39,832 nucleotides of DNA from NCBI GenBank assembly GCA_022822495.1, contig JAJEBQ010000039.1, positions 1 to 39,832 of the forward strand, in the 5' to 3' direction. Origin of the DNA: Paracoccaceae bacterium (GTDB lineage Bacteria; Pseudomonadota; Alphaproteobacteria; Rhodobacterales; Rhodobacteraceae). This document shows, in pieces, positions 1 to 9,381 of the stretch (positions are counted from its first letter, which is position 1; each line of letters starts with the position of its first letter). A program made the translations under genes and the position numbers. The notes below the pieces were generated by a model. The model was not told the origin of the DNA and made no database searches. It saw nothing but the letters and a program-made list of their open reading frames with translations.

Positions 1-24
1 TCTGATGGGCTAGGTTATTTTGGG

Positions 25-853
25 CTAGGTCTCAGGTAACGGGAGCGAGGACTCAAGCCGAGCCAACACATCACTGGTTTCCGTCCCCAAGGTCTCAAGA
101 GCATTCCACCCCTGTTTCCTTGCCGTCTCAAGGACGCTTCTCAGGATGGTGAAGTCTTGTGCGCCTCCCTTGGTTCGGAAACTCCCGGAGATTTTCTGCT
201 TGCGTTTCAAGGGGCACAATCCCCTTTCCGAAATAGTATTGGTCGCGGGGACAAGAAGGGGATCATGAAGACACCGCAGCACGCCCTCCCGGTCCGTAAC
301 CAACCGACACGCCAAGTTATGACCCGGGCGTCGTTGGCGTCCTCTCTTCTCTCTTGGAGGCAGAGGATCAAGTTTCTGATGGTCATCCAGACCCTCCTGA
401 AGATACCGGTTAAACCGGACAATCAAGGCGTCAACACGCTTTTGAGTGAGGGGGCGTTGCGTATTGCCGGGCCCGTTGGTTGCCCCGGATCATTTCATAC
501 AACAAGGCGGCCATCTCGGCCGCCCAGGCCGCGCCTTTTTCCGCCAATCCAACACACTCTCTGGCCAGATGAGCGAAGCAATAGGCATGGCGGACCGCAG
601 GCATGCGCTTGCGGTAAGACGGCCAGTAATCATGAAGAGCGATCTTCTTGAACACCGTCATAACATCACCACGGCTCGTGCCCAGCCACAAATAACACAA
701 CAACGCCGCATCTTTCGCCAAAGCCCCCAAACGCCTGTGAACCCCCTTGAAGCGCTCGGCAAACGATTGACTATAAGCGTTAATCGTCCCTTGGGAGGGA
801 TGCGCCACGGTCATCGCCGCAATTGTGGAGTATTTTTCGAGCGCTATTGACAC
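25..853 (-). pseudogene. IS66-family transposase remnant, frameshifted and 5'-truncated
   Basis: Two adjoining minus-strand reading frames (431-853 and 25-426) together resemble the catalytic half of an IS66 TnpC transposase. The first contains a stretch like the IS66 core (ALHDYWPSYRKR, then HAYCFAHLARE). The second carries the typical C-terminal block (VLRCLHDPLLVPATNTISER, then KQKISGSFRTKGGAQDF and ETARKQGWNAL). The second frame can be read upstream through PGNTQRPLTQKRVDALIVRF, which places a one-base shift near 480-490. The N-terminal half of a normal IS66 transposase and the usual TnpA/TnpB genes are absent, so the element is dead. It borders the downstream end of the cox operon and is GC-rich like it. 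IS66 membership is quite secure; the exact subgroup is not. Confidence 0.75.
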
Positions 854-960
854 ATGGCGTTAAGTCCTTTTCTAACAGCAGGGGAATCGGATGTTCTCAG
901 CTTGTTTGAGCGTCATCCTCAGCCTAGTGATCGCACACTTCAGGAGGCGGATGCAGCGTT

Positions 961-1572
961 TCAATATGTGGCTTCTGTTTCAGATGCGACGAGCGCGCGA
1001 AACTCTTCGGGCGTGTCGATGTCGTCGTAGAACCCTGCAGCGTTCATCGGTGCGCGTTGCACATATTCCGGATATTGACGGGTAAAGCTCATGCAGCCCG
1101 GGCGATCCGGGTTTTCTGTGAGCCGCGCTCTCAGCGTTTGGGGGAAGACAATTGGATTTCCGCGGCGTTCACCTTCCATGGGGATTGTAATCCGAGCCAG
1201 GTCGGCGTTTCGGTGAAATTCAATCAATGCAGTTATATCGGCGGCCGACAGCAATGGCTGGTCCGCCGCCAGCCCGATCAGCAAAAGATCTGCATCCGGC
1301 ACAACTGCCAGCCCCGCCGCGATGGAGCTTGGTTGGCCGCTGTCAAAGGCACCGTTGTGTGCCAGCTTGACGTCTAGCCCTTGGAGGGCGGCAGCGATCC
1401 TATCGGCTTTGAACCCGGTCACAACGGTCAATGGCCCGTCGATCGCAGCGAGGTAGGTCAGGGCGACGTGCCTCACCATTGGTGTACCACCGATTGGCAA
1501 AAGCAGCTTGTTCTTCGCTCCCATGCGGCGCGACAGACCCGCTGCCAAGAGGATTGCCGTGGCCTCAGACAT
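961..1572 (-). CDS. MobA/MocA-like nucleotidyltransferase (molybdopterin cofactor)
   Basis: An NTP-transferase-fold protein of about 203 residues. It starts with the nucleotide-binding loop ILLAAGLSRRMGAKNKLLLP, typical of MobA/MocA-type enzymes that add CMP or GMP to molybdopterin. LIGLAADQPLLS further on fits the metal-binding Asp motif (normally GDQP/GDMP; here AADQP), and GNPIVFP is a further family motif. CO dehydrogenase uses molybdopterin cytosine dinucleotide, so a MocA-like cytidylyltransferase role is likely by context. I chose the ATG at 1572 (MSEATAIL) rather than an upstream start at 1608, because it begins exactly at the conserved fold and overlaps the preceding XdhC-type gene by 8 bases, as expected in this tightly packed operon. 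It is the last gene before the IS66 remnant. Specificity for CTP rather than GTP is inferred. Confidence 0.8.
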   Translation of the reverse strand: MSEATAILLAAGLSRRMGAKNKLLLPIGGTPMVRHVALTYLAAIDGPLTVVTGFKADRIAAALQGLDVKLAHNGAFDSGQPSSIAAGLAVVPDADLLLIGLAADQPLLSAADITALIEFHRNADLARITIPMEGERRGNPIVFPQTLRARLTENPDRPGCMSFTRQYPEYVQRAPMNAAGFYDDIDTPEEFRALVASETEATY

Positions 1573-2347
1573 CTTGATCCACCCGGTCCCGTCGACGCAC
1601 GCGCACAAGCTGGGCTAGAATCGAAAGCGCGATTTCTTCCGGTGTCACGGCCCCGAGGTCCAAGCCGGCCGGAGCCTCCACCGCCTGGGTCAATGCGGGC
1701 GGGATGCCGCTAGCATGGAGTTTCTCTGCGAGGGCCGCGAACTTTCGGGCGCTGCCGACGAAGGCCACATAGTCTGATGTGCCTGAGAGTACTGTTTTCA
1801 ATGCATCCAGATCGCCTTGCCCTTGCGTGGAGATAACCACGTATTTCTGGCGTGGTGCACTCGGACCTTCAGCAAGCGTCGACGTCACAGCCCAGTGGAA
1901 TTGCGGTGCAAGTGCGGTGATGGCCTGCGCGACCGGCGAGGCACCTAGCACCACGAGCTCCGGCATTGGCAGACAAGGTTCGATGAAGATATCCACTGTT
2001 CCCCGTGACGGGCACCCGTTGCGGGCAAACCGTGTTCCTTCAACCGAGTCACCCGGGGCTACGCCCAATTCCTCAAGAAGGTCTTCGGGCGCGACTGAGA
2101 TGAGTTGCGGCGCCCCGCTGTTAAGCGCTTCAAGCGTAGCACGTTTGACAGCCCCAAGGGTACAACCCCCGCCAAGCCAGCCATGCAGAATCGTTCCATC
2201 GGCGGCCAGCAATGCCTTTGAACCTGGCTTCGCGGCGGTCGCACCCGCCGTGCGCACGATTGTCGCGAAGGCAAAAGGCTTCTGCCTGTCTCGCAGACCT
2301 TGCGCCGCTTGCACCAGCTCGGTGTCAAGAACGTCCGCCGGACTCAT
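1565..2347 (-). CDS. coxF: XdhC/CoxF-family molybdenum hydroxylase maturation protein
   Basis: A 260-residue XdhC-family protein. It has the N-terminal XdhC/CoxI domain (FATIVRTAGATAAKPGSKAL, followed by GWLGGGCTLGAVKRATLEAL) and a C-terminal Rossmann-like domain (PELVVLGASPVAQAI; later YVAFVGSARKFAAL and VTPEEIALSILAQLV). Family members bind the molybdenum cofactor and help sulfurate and insert it into molybdenum hydroxylases. The gene lies between coxE (4-base overlap at its start) and the nucleotidyltransferase gene (8-base overlap at its end). This matches the D-E-F order of characterised cox clusters, so coxF is the reasonable symbol. Family assignment is firm; the exact maturation step is inferred from the family. 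Confidence 0.82.
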   Translation of the reverse strand: MSPADVLDTELVQAAQGLRDRQKPFAFATIVRTAGATAAKPGSKALLAADGTILHGWLGGGCTLGAVKRATLEALNSGAPQLISVAPEDLLEELGVAPGDSVEGTRFARNGCPSRGTVDIFIEPCLPMPELVVLGASPVAQAITALAPQFHWAVTSTLAEGPSAPRQKYVVISTQGQGDLDALKTVLSGTSDYVAFVGSARKFAALAEKLHASGIPPALTQAVEAPAGLDLGAVTPEEIALSILAQLVRVRRRDRVDQDV

Positions 2348-3525
2348 AGTCGTACCAACTCTGTCTCGAGCGCCGCGAGATCATCGAGTGTGTTCGCGGC
2401 CGCGAAAAGATCAAGATGGGGCAAAGCGGCAGCCATGCCTCCGGCAATGGGCGCATAGTCCCGCCATCCCTTGAGCGGGTTGAGCCAGATGATCTTGCAG
2501 CCGCGTTTCTTGAGCTTTTCAAGCGCCGAGCCGAGATGCTCAGGCGGTTCTGTGTCGCAACCATCCGACAAGATCAGGACGACACTCCGCCCGTCCACGA
2601 ACCGTTTGGCGTAGGACTCCGCAAAACGCTTTAACGAGGGCCCGATCTTGGAGCCGCCGCCAAACCCATCGGCCATAAGCGACATCCGCCCGATGGCCCG
2701 CATCGTGTCCTTGTCGCGCAAGGCTTCAGTGATCCGCACAAGGCGGGTGTGAAAGAGATAAGCGTCGGCGTTTTTTTCGGCCCGCATGAGACCTGCAAGA
2801 AAGGCGAGGAAGACCTGCGCGTAAACACTCATTGAGCCGGAGACATCGCAGAGTGCAACGATCTTGCGTTCCCGGTCGGGACGGCGTTTGTGCAACAGGT
2901 GCAACGGCTCGCCACCGGTTGAAAGGCTACGTCGGATCGTTTTGCGAAAGTGCAGACGGTCGCCTTTGCGGGCAGCGATGCGGCGACGGGATCGCCTGTC
3001 ACGCAGAGTAGCACCAATGCGGCGGGCGACAGCTTCGGCCTCGGCAATTTCGTCGGCGCGGACGAGGTCGCGCAGGTCGCGGCGGCTCAGATTGCGTTGC
3101 TCGGTGGCGATGAGCTTGCCCGTGCCCTCACTTTCGGCCTCACCGTCGCCCGTGTCGGGCGCTGTGGATGTGCCGCTTGCGCTAGTATCCTGACCTGTGC
3201 CGTCACGCGTACTATGGACATCGTCATTCAGCGCGACGTGCGGCTTGGGGATCACGCGTTGTTTGACCCGTCCGGCGTCCATCCAGAAACTGTCGAACAA
3301 GGCATCGAATCGTTCGGCTTCCTCTTTGCATCCCGTACAAACGGCGCGGAGGACGCGGCGGCAATCGTCTGGCAGGACTGCGTTGACATTGGCCAAAGCA
3401 TTGAGACTGAGCTTTGCCTCCGCCACACCCAAGCGCAACCCATTCTCACGCAGGTGCGCGATGAAACCAGCGACGCGCGCAGCGGGTCCGGGGTCGCCGG
3501 CTGCAAAGCGTGTCACACGGCTCAT
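2344..3525 (-). CDS. coxE: CoxE, von Willebrand factor A domain protein
   Basis: A 393-residue CoxE-type protein. The N-terminal half is helical and charged (GFIAHLRENGLRLGVAEAKL), followed by an acidic, low-complexity linker with repeated T/G/D/S residues. The C-terminal half is a VWA domain with the metal-ion-dependent adhesion motif DVSGS in IVALCDVSGSMSVYAQVFLA, and ILSDGCDTEPPEHLG near the end. CoxE works with the AAA+ ATPase CoxD in assembling the Cu-Mo active site of CO dehydrogenase, in the cytoplasm or at the membrane face. It overlaps coxD by 4 bases upstream and the XdhC gene by 4 bases downstream, which suggests translational coupling. Length and domain order are normal. Confidence 0.88.
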   Translation of the reverse strand: MSRVTRFAAGDPGPAARVAGFIAHLRENGLRLGVAEAKLSLNALANVNAVLPDDCRRVLRAVCTGCKEEAERFDALFDSFWMDAGRVKQRVIPKPHVALNDDVHSTRDGTGQDTSASGTSTAPDTGDGEAESEGTGKLIATEQRNLSRRDLRDLVRADEIAEAEAVARRIGATLRDRRSRRRIAARKGDRLHFRKTIRRSLSTGGEPLHLLHKRRPDRERKIVALCDVSGSMSVYAQVFLAFLAGLMRAEKNADAYLFHTRLVRITEALRDKDTMRAIGRMSLMADGFGGGSKIGPSLKRFAESYAKRFVDGRSVVLILSDGCDTEPPEHLGSALEKLKKRGCKIIWLNPLKGWRDYAPIAGGMAAALPHLDLFAAANTLDDLAALETELVRL

Positions 3526-4397
3526 GCTGCTTTCCCTGCAATCCGGGCAGCGACCTCTGCCGTGATCTGCGCCTGATCGCTTTGCGTCTTCAGAAGTGTC
3601 GTCAGCGTGGACTGCAGAATGGCCGGATCGTCGGTTAGATCAGCGATGCCAAGCCCCATCAACGCCGCCGCGAAATCAAGCATCTCGGCGACGCCAGGCG
3701 TTTTCTCCAACTCTTCTTGGCGAAGCTTTTGCACAAAGCCTATGATCTGTTGGGCAAGGCGCGCTTCGACCTCGGGGCAACGGGCCTTCAGTATGGCGAG
3801 TTCGGTCACTCGGTCCGGGTATTCGACGTATGTATACAGGCACCGACGGCGCAGCGCATCGGACAGATCACGCGTCACGTTGGAAGTCAGGATAACGATG
3901 GGTTTGCTTGAGGCCGTGATTGTGCCCAACTCGGGTACCGAAATCTGATAGTCAGACAAAACCTCCAGAAGATAGGCTTCGAACTCTTCATCTGCGCGGT
4001 CGATTTCATCAATCAGAAGGACCGGCGACTGGTCTTGGGTAATGGCGGCGAGCAAGGGACGTTCCAGCAGGAACTCTCGCGTAAAGATGCGGTCTTCGAC
4101 CGACTTGCCGGTCTGACCATCCTCTGCCGCCGAGCGAATCGTCAAAAGCTGGCGCTGATAGTTCCATTCGTAGATGGACTGTGAGGCGTCCAACCCTTCA
4201 TAACACTGCAATCGGATCAACTTTGTGTTTTGCGCCAGGCTGAGCGTGCGCGCGACCTCCGTCTTGCCAACGCCTGCGGCCCCCTCAAGCAACAAGGGCC
4301 GCTCAAGGGTAAGCGCGAGATGCAGCGCCACGGAAAGATCGCCTGAAGCGACGTACCCGTGTTCGCCAAGCGCGGATTGTAAGTCGGTCCAAGTCAT
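3522..4397 (-). CDS. coxD: CoxD, MoxR-type AAA+ ATPase for CO dehydrogenase maturation
   Basis: A 291-residue MoxR-family AAA+ ATPase. Walker A is LEGAAGVGKTEVART and Walker B is VLLIDEIDRADEEFEAYLLE. Sensor 1 lies in PIVILTSNVTRDLSDALRRR. These are all hallmarks of CoxD/MoxR proteins. In CO oxidisers CoxD is a chaperone-like ATPase needed to build the [CuSMoO2] centre of CoxL. The gene starts 44 bases after the coxL stop and overlaps coxE by 4 bases, keeping the canonical L-D-E order. No damage is visible. Confidence 0.9.
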   Translation of the reverse strand: MTWTDLQSALGEHGYVASGDLSVALHLALTLERPLLLEGAAGVGKTEVARTLSLAQNTKLIRLQCYEGLDASQSIYEWNYQRQLLTIRSAAEDGQTGKSVEDRIFTREFLLERPLLAAITQDQSPVLLIDEIDRADEEFEAYLLEVLSDYQISVPELGTITASSKPIVILTSNVTRDLSDALRRRCLYTYVEYPDRVTELAILKARCPEVEARLAQQIIGFVQKLRQEELEKTPGVAEMLDFAAALMGLGIADLTDDPAILQSTLTTLLKTQSDQAQITAEVAARIAGKAA

Positions 4398-4441
4398 CCG
4401 GTGTCTCTGTAGGGCGGGTTTGACCCCGCCCCACCCTTGGC

Positions 4442-6871
4442 TCAGCCGTGAAGGCCCAGTTCATTGGCAGTCTTCCAAATCCGCCAATGATCGTGAGGCA
4501 TGTTGGTATGCCGCAGACCAAAGGCGCGGAAGGCATCCTGCACCGCGTTCGAGAAGCACGGAACACCGCCAACATGGGGGCTTTCGCCAACGCCCTTCGC
4601 TCCAATCGGGTGATGCGGCGATGGCGTCACGGTGTAGTCGGTCTCGTAGTTCGGGACTTCCCAAGCGGTTGGCAGGAAGAAGTCCATCAACGTCCCGGTT
4701 TGCACGTTGCCCATGTCGTCATAGGCAATCTCTTGGCCCAGAGCGACGGCGAGCGCTTCGGTCAATCCGCCATGTATCTGCCCTTCGATGACCATGGGAT
4801 TGATCCGCGTGCCGCAATCGTCCAGCGCATAGAAGCGGCGGATGTCAGGCACGCCCGTATCAACGTCGATGTCCATCACACAGACATAGGCACCGAACGG
4901 ATAGGTCATGTTGGGCGGGTCGTAGTAGCTGACCGCCTCCAGCCCCGGCTCGATTCCCGGGATCGCCTGATTGTAGGCGGCGAAGGCGATTTCTTTCATC
5001 GTCTTGAACCGCTCAGGCACGCCTTTGACAACGAAGCGATCCACGTCGAACTCCACGTCGTCGTCGTGTACCTCCAGTAGATAGGCTGCGATCATCTGCG
5101 CCTTGGCGCGGATCTTGCGCCCTGCCATCGCTGTTGCAGCCCCAGCCACCGGAGTTGAACGGGAGCCGTAAGTACCAAGACCGTATGGCGCGGTGTCGGT
5201 ATCTCCTTCCTCAATGGTGATGGAGTCCGCTGGTAGGCCAATCTCGGAGGCGAGTATCTGTGCGAAGGTCGTCGCATGACCCTGTCCTTGGGAGATCGTG
5301 CCCAGGCGCGCAATCGCTGACCCCGTCGGGTGGATACGTATTTCGCAGCTGTCGAACATACCCAGACCAAGAATATCGCAATTCTTGACAGGACCGGCCC
5401 CGACAATCTCGGTGAAGAAACTCAAGCCGATCCCCATCAGAGATCTTGTCTTGCCTGCCTTGAAGTCCTCGACTCGTTGCGCCTGTTCCGCACGTAGCGC
5501 GTCATAGTCAACAGTCTTCAGCGCCTTGTCCCAAGCGGTGTGATAGTCACCAGAGTCGTATTCCCAGCCAAGCGCGGCGGTGTAAGGAAATTGCTCTTTC
5601 TTGATGAAGTTGATCCGTCGGAGTTCGGCCGCATCCATGTGCAACTCAATCGCCAGGACTTCAATCATCCTCTCAATGAAATAGACCGCCTCTGTCACAC
5701 GGAAGGAACAACGATAGCTGACGCCACCCGGGGCCTTGTTGGTGTAGACACCATTGACCTCAAGGAACGCTGTCGGGATGTCATATGACCCGGTGCAGAT
5801 GTTCATGAATCCGGCGGGGAACTTTGTGGGGTCGGCGCAGGCGTCAAACCCGCCGTGGTCTGCCGTGACGTGGCAATGAAGACCGGTGATCTTGCCGTCC
5901 TTCGTGGCGCTGATCCGTCCTTTCATCCAGTAGTCCCGGGCGAAGGCGGTGGTCATCAGGTTGTCCATCCGGTCTTCGATCCACTTTACCGGCTTGCCGG
6001 TGACGATGGAGGCCACCACAGAACAGACATAGCCCGGATAGGCACCGACCTTGTTGCCAAACCCGCCGCCGATGTCGGGGCTGATCACGCGAATGTTGTG
6101 CTCTTCAATCCCGGAAATCAGGCTGACGACGGTGCGGATTGCATGCGGGGCCTGGAAGGTGCCCCAAAGCGTCAGCTTGCCATTGACTTTGTCCATCAAC
6201 GCTACACAGCCGCAGGTTTCCAGCGGGCACGGGTGTGTGCGGTGGTAGTACATCGTCTCTTCGGCGACGACCTCAGCCGCCTCAATCACTTCGAAGGTCG
6301 GATCCTTGTCGCCCGCTTCCCAGGTGAAGATGTGGTTGTGATGCTTGCGAGGTCCGTGGGCACCGTCCACCAGCTTGCCCGCCTCATCAACGGTGTCCTC
6401 GCGGAGGACCACGTCAGACTCCATGGACTTGAAGGGGTCAACCAGAACCTCAAGTTCTTCGTATTCGACCTCAACCGCTTCGATCCCATCGGCTGCCGCG
6501 AAACGGTCTTCGGCCACAACAAAGGCAACCTCCTGGCCTTGAAACAGGACCTTTCCGTCGGCGAGCACCATCTGCTTGTCGCCGGCAAGCGTCGGCATCC
6601 AATGCAGGCCCAATGGCTCAAGGTCCTTCGCGGTCAGCACTGCCAGAACCCCGGGAACTTCCAAGGCCGCTGCGGTGTCAATGCTTTTAATGCGCGCATG
6701 CGCGTAGGGCGAGCGTACGAAATCGCCAAAGATCATCCCGTCGAGCTTGATGTCATCGACATAGTTGCCCTTGCCCTGCGTAAAGCGCGCATCCTCGACC
6801 CGCTTGCGCGAGCAGCCCATGCCTTTGAGGTTGGCAATACGATCATCGCGGCTTGTTACTTCGTCTTTCAT
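4442..6871 (-). CDS. coxL: CoxL, aerobic (form I) carbon monoxide dehydrogenase large subunit
   Basis: An 809-residue molybdenum hydroxylase large subunit that binds molybdopterin cytosine dinucleotide and oxidises CO with water to CO2. The active-site loop reads [14 protein letters not shown]. This is the form I signature AYxCSFR with Ala replaced by Ser, and not the form II AYRGAGR loop, so true CO oxidation is likely. The cysteine falls at residue 388 and the catalytic Glu of [11 protein letters not shown] at residue 763. Both equal the known positions in the Oligotropha carboxidovorans enzyme, which is also 809 residues. Other cofactor contacts such as [18 protein letters not shown] and [15 protein letters not shown] are intact. 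It overlaps coxS by 4 bases (ATGA). GC-rich codon use sets it apart from genes right of 9 kb. Confidence 0.97.
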   Translation of the reverse strand: MKDEVTSRDDRIANLKGMGCSRKRVEDARFTQGKGNYVDDIKLDGMIFGDFVRSPYAHARIKSIDTAAALEVPGVLAVLTAKDLEPLGLHWMPTLAGDKQMVLADGKVLFQGQEVAFVVAEDRFAAADGIEAVEVEYEELEVLVDPFKSMESDVVLREDTVDEAGKLVDGAHGPRKHHNHIFTWEAGDKDPTFEVIEAAEVVAEETMYYHRTHPCPLETCGCVALMDKVNGKLTLWGTFQAPHAIRTVVSLISGIEEHNIRVISPDIGGGFGNKVGAYPGYVCSVVASIVTGKPVKWIEDRMDNLMTTAFARDYWMKGRISATKDGKITGLHCHVTADHGGFDACADPTKFPAGFMNICTGSYDIPTAFLEVNGVYTNKAPGGVSYRCSFRVTEAVYFIERMIEVLAIELHMDAAELRRINFIKKEQFPYTAALGWEYDSGDYHTAWDKALKTVDYDALRAEQAQRVEDFKAGKTRSLMGIGLSFFTEIVGAGPVKNCDILGLGMFDSCEIRIHPTGSAIARLGTISQGQGHATTFAQILASEIGLPADSITIEEGDTDTAPYGLGTYGSRSTPVAGAATAMAGRKIRAKAQMIAAYLLEVHDDDVEFDVDRFVVKGVPERFKTMKEIAFAAYNQAIPGIEPGLEAVSYYDPPNMTYPFGAYVCVMDIDVDTGVPDIRRFYALDDCGTRINPMVIEGQIHGGLTEALAVALGQEIAYDDMGNVQTGTLMDFFLPTAWEVPNYETDYTVTPSPHHPIGAKGVGESPHVGGVPCFSNAVQDAFRAFGLRHTNMPHDHWRIWKTANELGLHG

Positions 6872-7362
6872 TCTGTTGCCTCCTTGGCTGCATTCATCTC
6901 GGCCGCGGCGGCCATGATGGACTTCACAATGTTCTGGTACCCGGTACAGCGGCAGAGATTACCGGCCATGCCGAAGCGGATTTCTTCCTCGGTCGGTTTC
7001 GGGTTTTCTTCAAGCAGTTTCGTGGCACGGGTGATCATGCCCGGTGTGCAATAGCCGCACTGAAGCCCGTGGTGTTCCTTGAACGCTTTCTGCAGGGGAT
7101 GCAGATCATCAGGCCCACCGATCCCTTCGATGGTGGTGATGTCTTTACCGTCCGCCTGAGCGACGAACATGGTGCAAGCCTTGACCGACTTTCCGTCAAT
7201 CGTGACCGTACATGCGCCGCAATGGGAAGTTTCGCAACCGATATGCGGCCCAGTGATGTTAAGCCGTTCGCGCAACGTGTAGATCAGCAGTTCGCGCGGT
7301 TCGGCGAGGAACTCCTCCTCCTTACCGTTCACCGTGATCTTATAATGCTGTTTCTTTGACAT
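6868..7362 (-). CDS. coxS: CoxS, CO dehydrogenase iron-sulfur subunit
   Basis: A 164-residue small subunit with two [2Fe-2S] clusters that passes electrons from the Mo-Cu site to the FAD subunit. The N-terminal plant-ferredoxin-like cluster is in [20 protein letters not shown] followed by ACTMF. The C-terminal helical cluster is in [13 protein letters not shown] and [15 protein letters not shown]. All eight cysteines are present. The N-terminus ([17 protein letters not shown]) and length match CoxS proteins. It lies 12 bases after coxM and overlaps coxL by 4 bases, so the three structural subunits are one transcription unit. Confidence 0.96.
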   Translation of the reverse strand: MSKKQHYKITVNGKEEEFLAEPRELLIYTLRERLNITGPHIGCETSHCGACTVTIDGKSVKACTMFVAQADGKDITTIEGIGGPDDLHPLQKAFKEHHGLQCGYCTPGMITRATKLLEENPKPTEEEIRFGMAGNLCRCTGYQNIVKSIMAAAAEMNAAKEATE

Positions 7363-7374
7363 GTAATGGTCTCC

Positions 7375-8229
7375 TCAGGCACGCGACCAGGCACGCTCGA
7401 TGGCACGGCGCAGGATCACGCCAGCGACGTGTTTCTTGAAGGCGATGGGCCCGCGATTGTCTTCGGTCGGATCGATGTCGCCAAGCATGGCGGCCACGGC
7501 GGCGCTCATCGCCGCGTCATCGACTGATGTTCCGACAAGGGCTGCGCCGGCGGCTTCGGAATAGATCGGCGTATCACTGAGGTTGGTCATGGCGATGGAG
7601 GCCGACGCACAGGTCCCGCCGTCATTCACAATCTGAACAGCCGCCGCGGCGGTGGCATAATCGCCTATCTTCCGTTTCTGTTTCTCGTAGGCATAGCCGC
7701 CAATGGGCATCGGGATCGTCACCGTGGTCAGGACTTCTTCATCTTCGCGAGCCGTCATGTAAGCGGCTTCATAGAAGTTGCGAGCCGGGATGTCGCGCTG
7801 ACCATCTGGCCCGACGACGGTGAAGGCTGCGTCCAAGCACTGCATAAGGCCCGGCATGTCGTTGCCCGGGTCGCCATTGGCGACATTCCCACCAACGGTC
7901 CCCATATAGCGTACTTGCGGGTCGGCGATCTGAAGGGCAGCTTCGCGGAGGATCGGCGCGACGCTGGCAAGCGGCTCGTGTTCAATAATGTCATGCTGTG
8001 TGACCATCGCGCCGATACGAATGGTTTCGGCGCCGAGGTCGATACCGGACATGCCTTCGACATCCTGCAAGTCGATCAGGTGCGGCACATCCGCCATGCG
8101 AAGTTTCATCATAGGAATCAGGCTGTGCCCGCCCGCCATGACCCGTGCGTCGTCCCCTTGTTCTTCAAGGATCGACAACACTCCCGCCATGTCCTTGGGG
8201 CGATAATATTCAAAGGCCGCTGGAATCAT
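7375..8229 (-). CDS. coxM: CoxM, CO dehydrogenase FAD-binding medium subunit
   Basis: A 284-residue FAD subunit of the xanthine-dehydrogenase-type flavoprotein family. The two FAD pyrophosphate-binding loops typical of CoxM are visible: AGGHSLIPMMKLR near residue 33 and GTVGGNVANGDPGNDMPGL near residue 110. It starts FEYYRPKDMAGVL after the initiating MIPAA, as in other CoxM proteins. It is the first gene of the operon. A purine-rich ribosome binding site (GGAGGAGAG on the minus strand, 8233-8241) sits 3-4 bases from the ATG, a little close, and a sigma70-like promoter lies about 50 bases upstream. The M-S-L order is that of form I clusters. Confidence 0.95.
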   Translation of the reverse strand: MIPAAFEYYRPKDMAGVLSILEEQGDDARVMAGGHSLIPMMKLRMADVPHLIDLQDVEGMSGIDLGAETIRIGAMVTQHDIIEHEPLASVAPILREAALQIADPQVRYMGTVGGNVANGDPGNDMPGLMQCLDAAFTVVGPDGQRDIPARNFYEAAYMTAREDEEVLTTVTIPMPIGGYAYEKQKRKIGDYATAAAAVQIVNDGGTCASASIAMTNLSDTPIYSEAAGAALVGTSVDDAAMSAAVAAMLGDIDPTEDNRGPIAFKKHVAGVILRRAIERAWSRA

Positions 8230-8278
8230 TAGCTCTCCTCCATTTAGTTGTAGTTATTTTTCATAATAATCCAATTCC

Positions 8279-8307
8279 AGTTTATCACATTATTTCGGCA
8301 GTGTCAA
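8279..8307 (-). promoter_or_regulatory. Sigma70-type promoter for the cox operon
   Basis: On the minus strand a perfect -35 TTGACA (8302-8307) is followed, after exactly 17 bases, by TAAACT (8279-8284), which matches four of six positions of TATAAT. The coxM start is about 50 bases further on, with a GGAGGAGAG ribosome binding site at 8233-8241. The DNA here is AT-rich, unlike the GC-rich operon it would drive. The call is by consensus only; no regulator site was identified. Confidence 0.55.
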
Positions 8308-8323
8308 TAAAAACATACCATAG

Positions 8324-8660
8324 TTACCGTTTAAAAGTGTACCACTTTGGGCCAAAAGAGGTGCCTGTGGTTTCATCGATTTCAGCCTCAACTGTTTGCT
8401 TTGGGTCGTCCCCTTTTCCTGGGTGGCGGAACGGTTTCCGGTTGAAGGACAGCACCCCCGACATCAGGTTCAATGCCCTAGAACTGAAGGAGCGCCTTCC
8501 AGCGCAGAAGATCCACAAGGGTGGCGACCGGACACGGCTTGAACCGGAAACCATCAGGCGGTTTGGATGGAGTACTGATCACGAGATCACCAGGGATAAT
8601 CTCGAGGGGGTGATGACGACCGGTCGGTCCGGCTGGGGGTTGGAAATCAGACAACTGTAA
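8324..8660. other. GC-rich unidentified coding-like scrap between cox operon and core genome
   Basis: A roughly 330-base GC-rich patch is set between AT-rich stretches on both sides. Both strands have open frames here (plus frame to 8660 containing NALELKERLPAQKIHKG; minus frame 8324-8554 ending SFGPKWYTFKR), but neither gives a protein I can recognise. Its composition matches the cox region, so it is probably a decayed piece of a mobile element or of the island's original flank. Family unassigned. Confidence 0.35.
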
Positions 8661-9036
8661 CCCCTTGCTTGTCCCGAAAATACCTGGAAAACACAAAACC
8701 TGCCCTTAAAATAATACAGACAAGCACCATTTTAGAAAAATGGTTGCTAGCGGGAATTACTGCATATTATCATTAACTTGCCCTGCCCTCAAACCGATAG
8801 GTAAGTCCGGCCGAACGGTCTTCAACCGCCTTTTCTCTCCTTATGGCTTTTATCTCTGACTATGTTGTTGGGTTGGAGTGTAAACACATCGTTACCAAAT
8901 GACAAAAACTGTTTTGAATGGATTTGCGAAAAATAAATACCCTCAACGACGTAAATACCCTATTTAATGGATAATAAAAATTAGCGGGAATTATTTATGA
9001 CCTGAGTAGATCTGCAATCGGTTGATGATTTAACAG
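8661..9036. other. AT-rich intergenic stretch, no gene seen
   Basis: No convincing coding frame. It contains a short perfect hairpin (8-bp arms 8726-8733 and 8737-8744, ACCATTTT/AAAATGGT). The phrase TAGCGGGAATTA occurs near 8748 and, with a one-base variation, again near 8982. AAATACCCT occurs twice between 8933 and 8963. No function can be assigned. Confidence 0.4.
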
Positions 9037-9146
9037 CTAGTGGTGTGATCAATACAAAACAATCCCAATATAATGTCTTCAAACCAAGTTCTGGCCGACT
9101 TTTTCTGAAAAGAAAAAGAGTACTATTTTGTAGATTGGACCACTAG
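9037..9146 (+). repeat. 110-bp dispersed repeat, copy A (MITE-like)
   Basis: This stretch is nearly identical, in reverse complement, to 32434-32544. Shared blocks include TGTGATCAATACAAAACAAT, CTTCAAACCAAGTTCTG and CCGACTTTTTCTGAA. Its own ends are imperfect inverted repeats: the left end begins CTAGTGGTGTGATC and the right end, read in reverse, begins CTAGTGGTCCAATC, both followed by an ACAAAA tract. The size, terminal symmetry, lack of coding content and intergenic location fit a miniature inverted-repeat element. No transposase for it is seen in the window. Confidence 0.75.
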
Positions 9147-9381
9147 GCATAATTCTGGAAACTTTCTGCTGGAAAGGCACCCTACAAGTCTTTGGCGTAA
9201 GTTAAGAACATCACTAAAACTGGAGAAAAATGCCCAGCCTTGAATTTGCGATGAATTATTTCTCGGAAATAATGACCAAAGTTTATAGCCCTAATAAAAA
9301 ATTGGCATATATTGAACTGGTAGTGATTATTGTTTAATTTAAAATCGTTCAAACTAACCTTAAATTTAGAGTAGGTTTATT
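9147..9381. other. AT-rich intergenic stretch upstream of the leuS operon
   Basis: No reading frame with coding character. It separates repeat copy A from the promoter at 9382. Nothing else was recognised. Confidence 0.4.

Noticed and set aside
157..850. Long plus-strand frames over the left end
   Set aside because: They are antisense shadows of the IS66 transposase remnant; GC-rich DNA gives open frames on both strands.
5855..7054. 399-codon plus-strand frame opposite coxL/coxS
   Set aside because: It lies wholly opposite strongly supported coxL and coxS and its translation resembles no protein; it is an antisense shadow.
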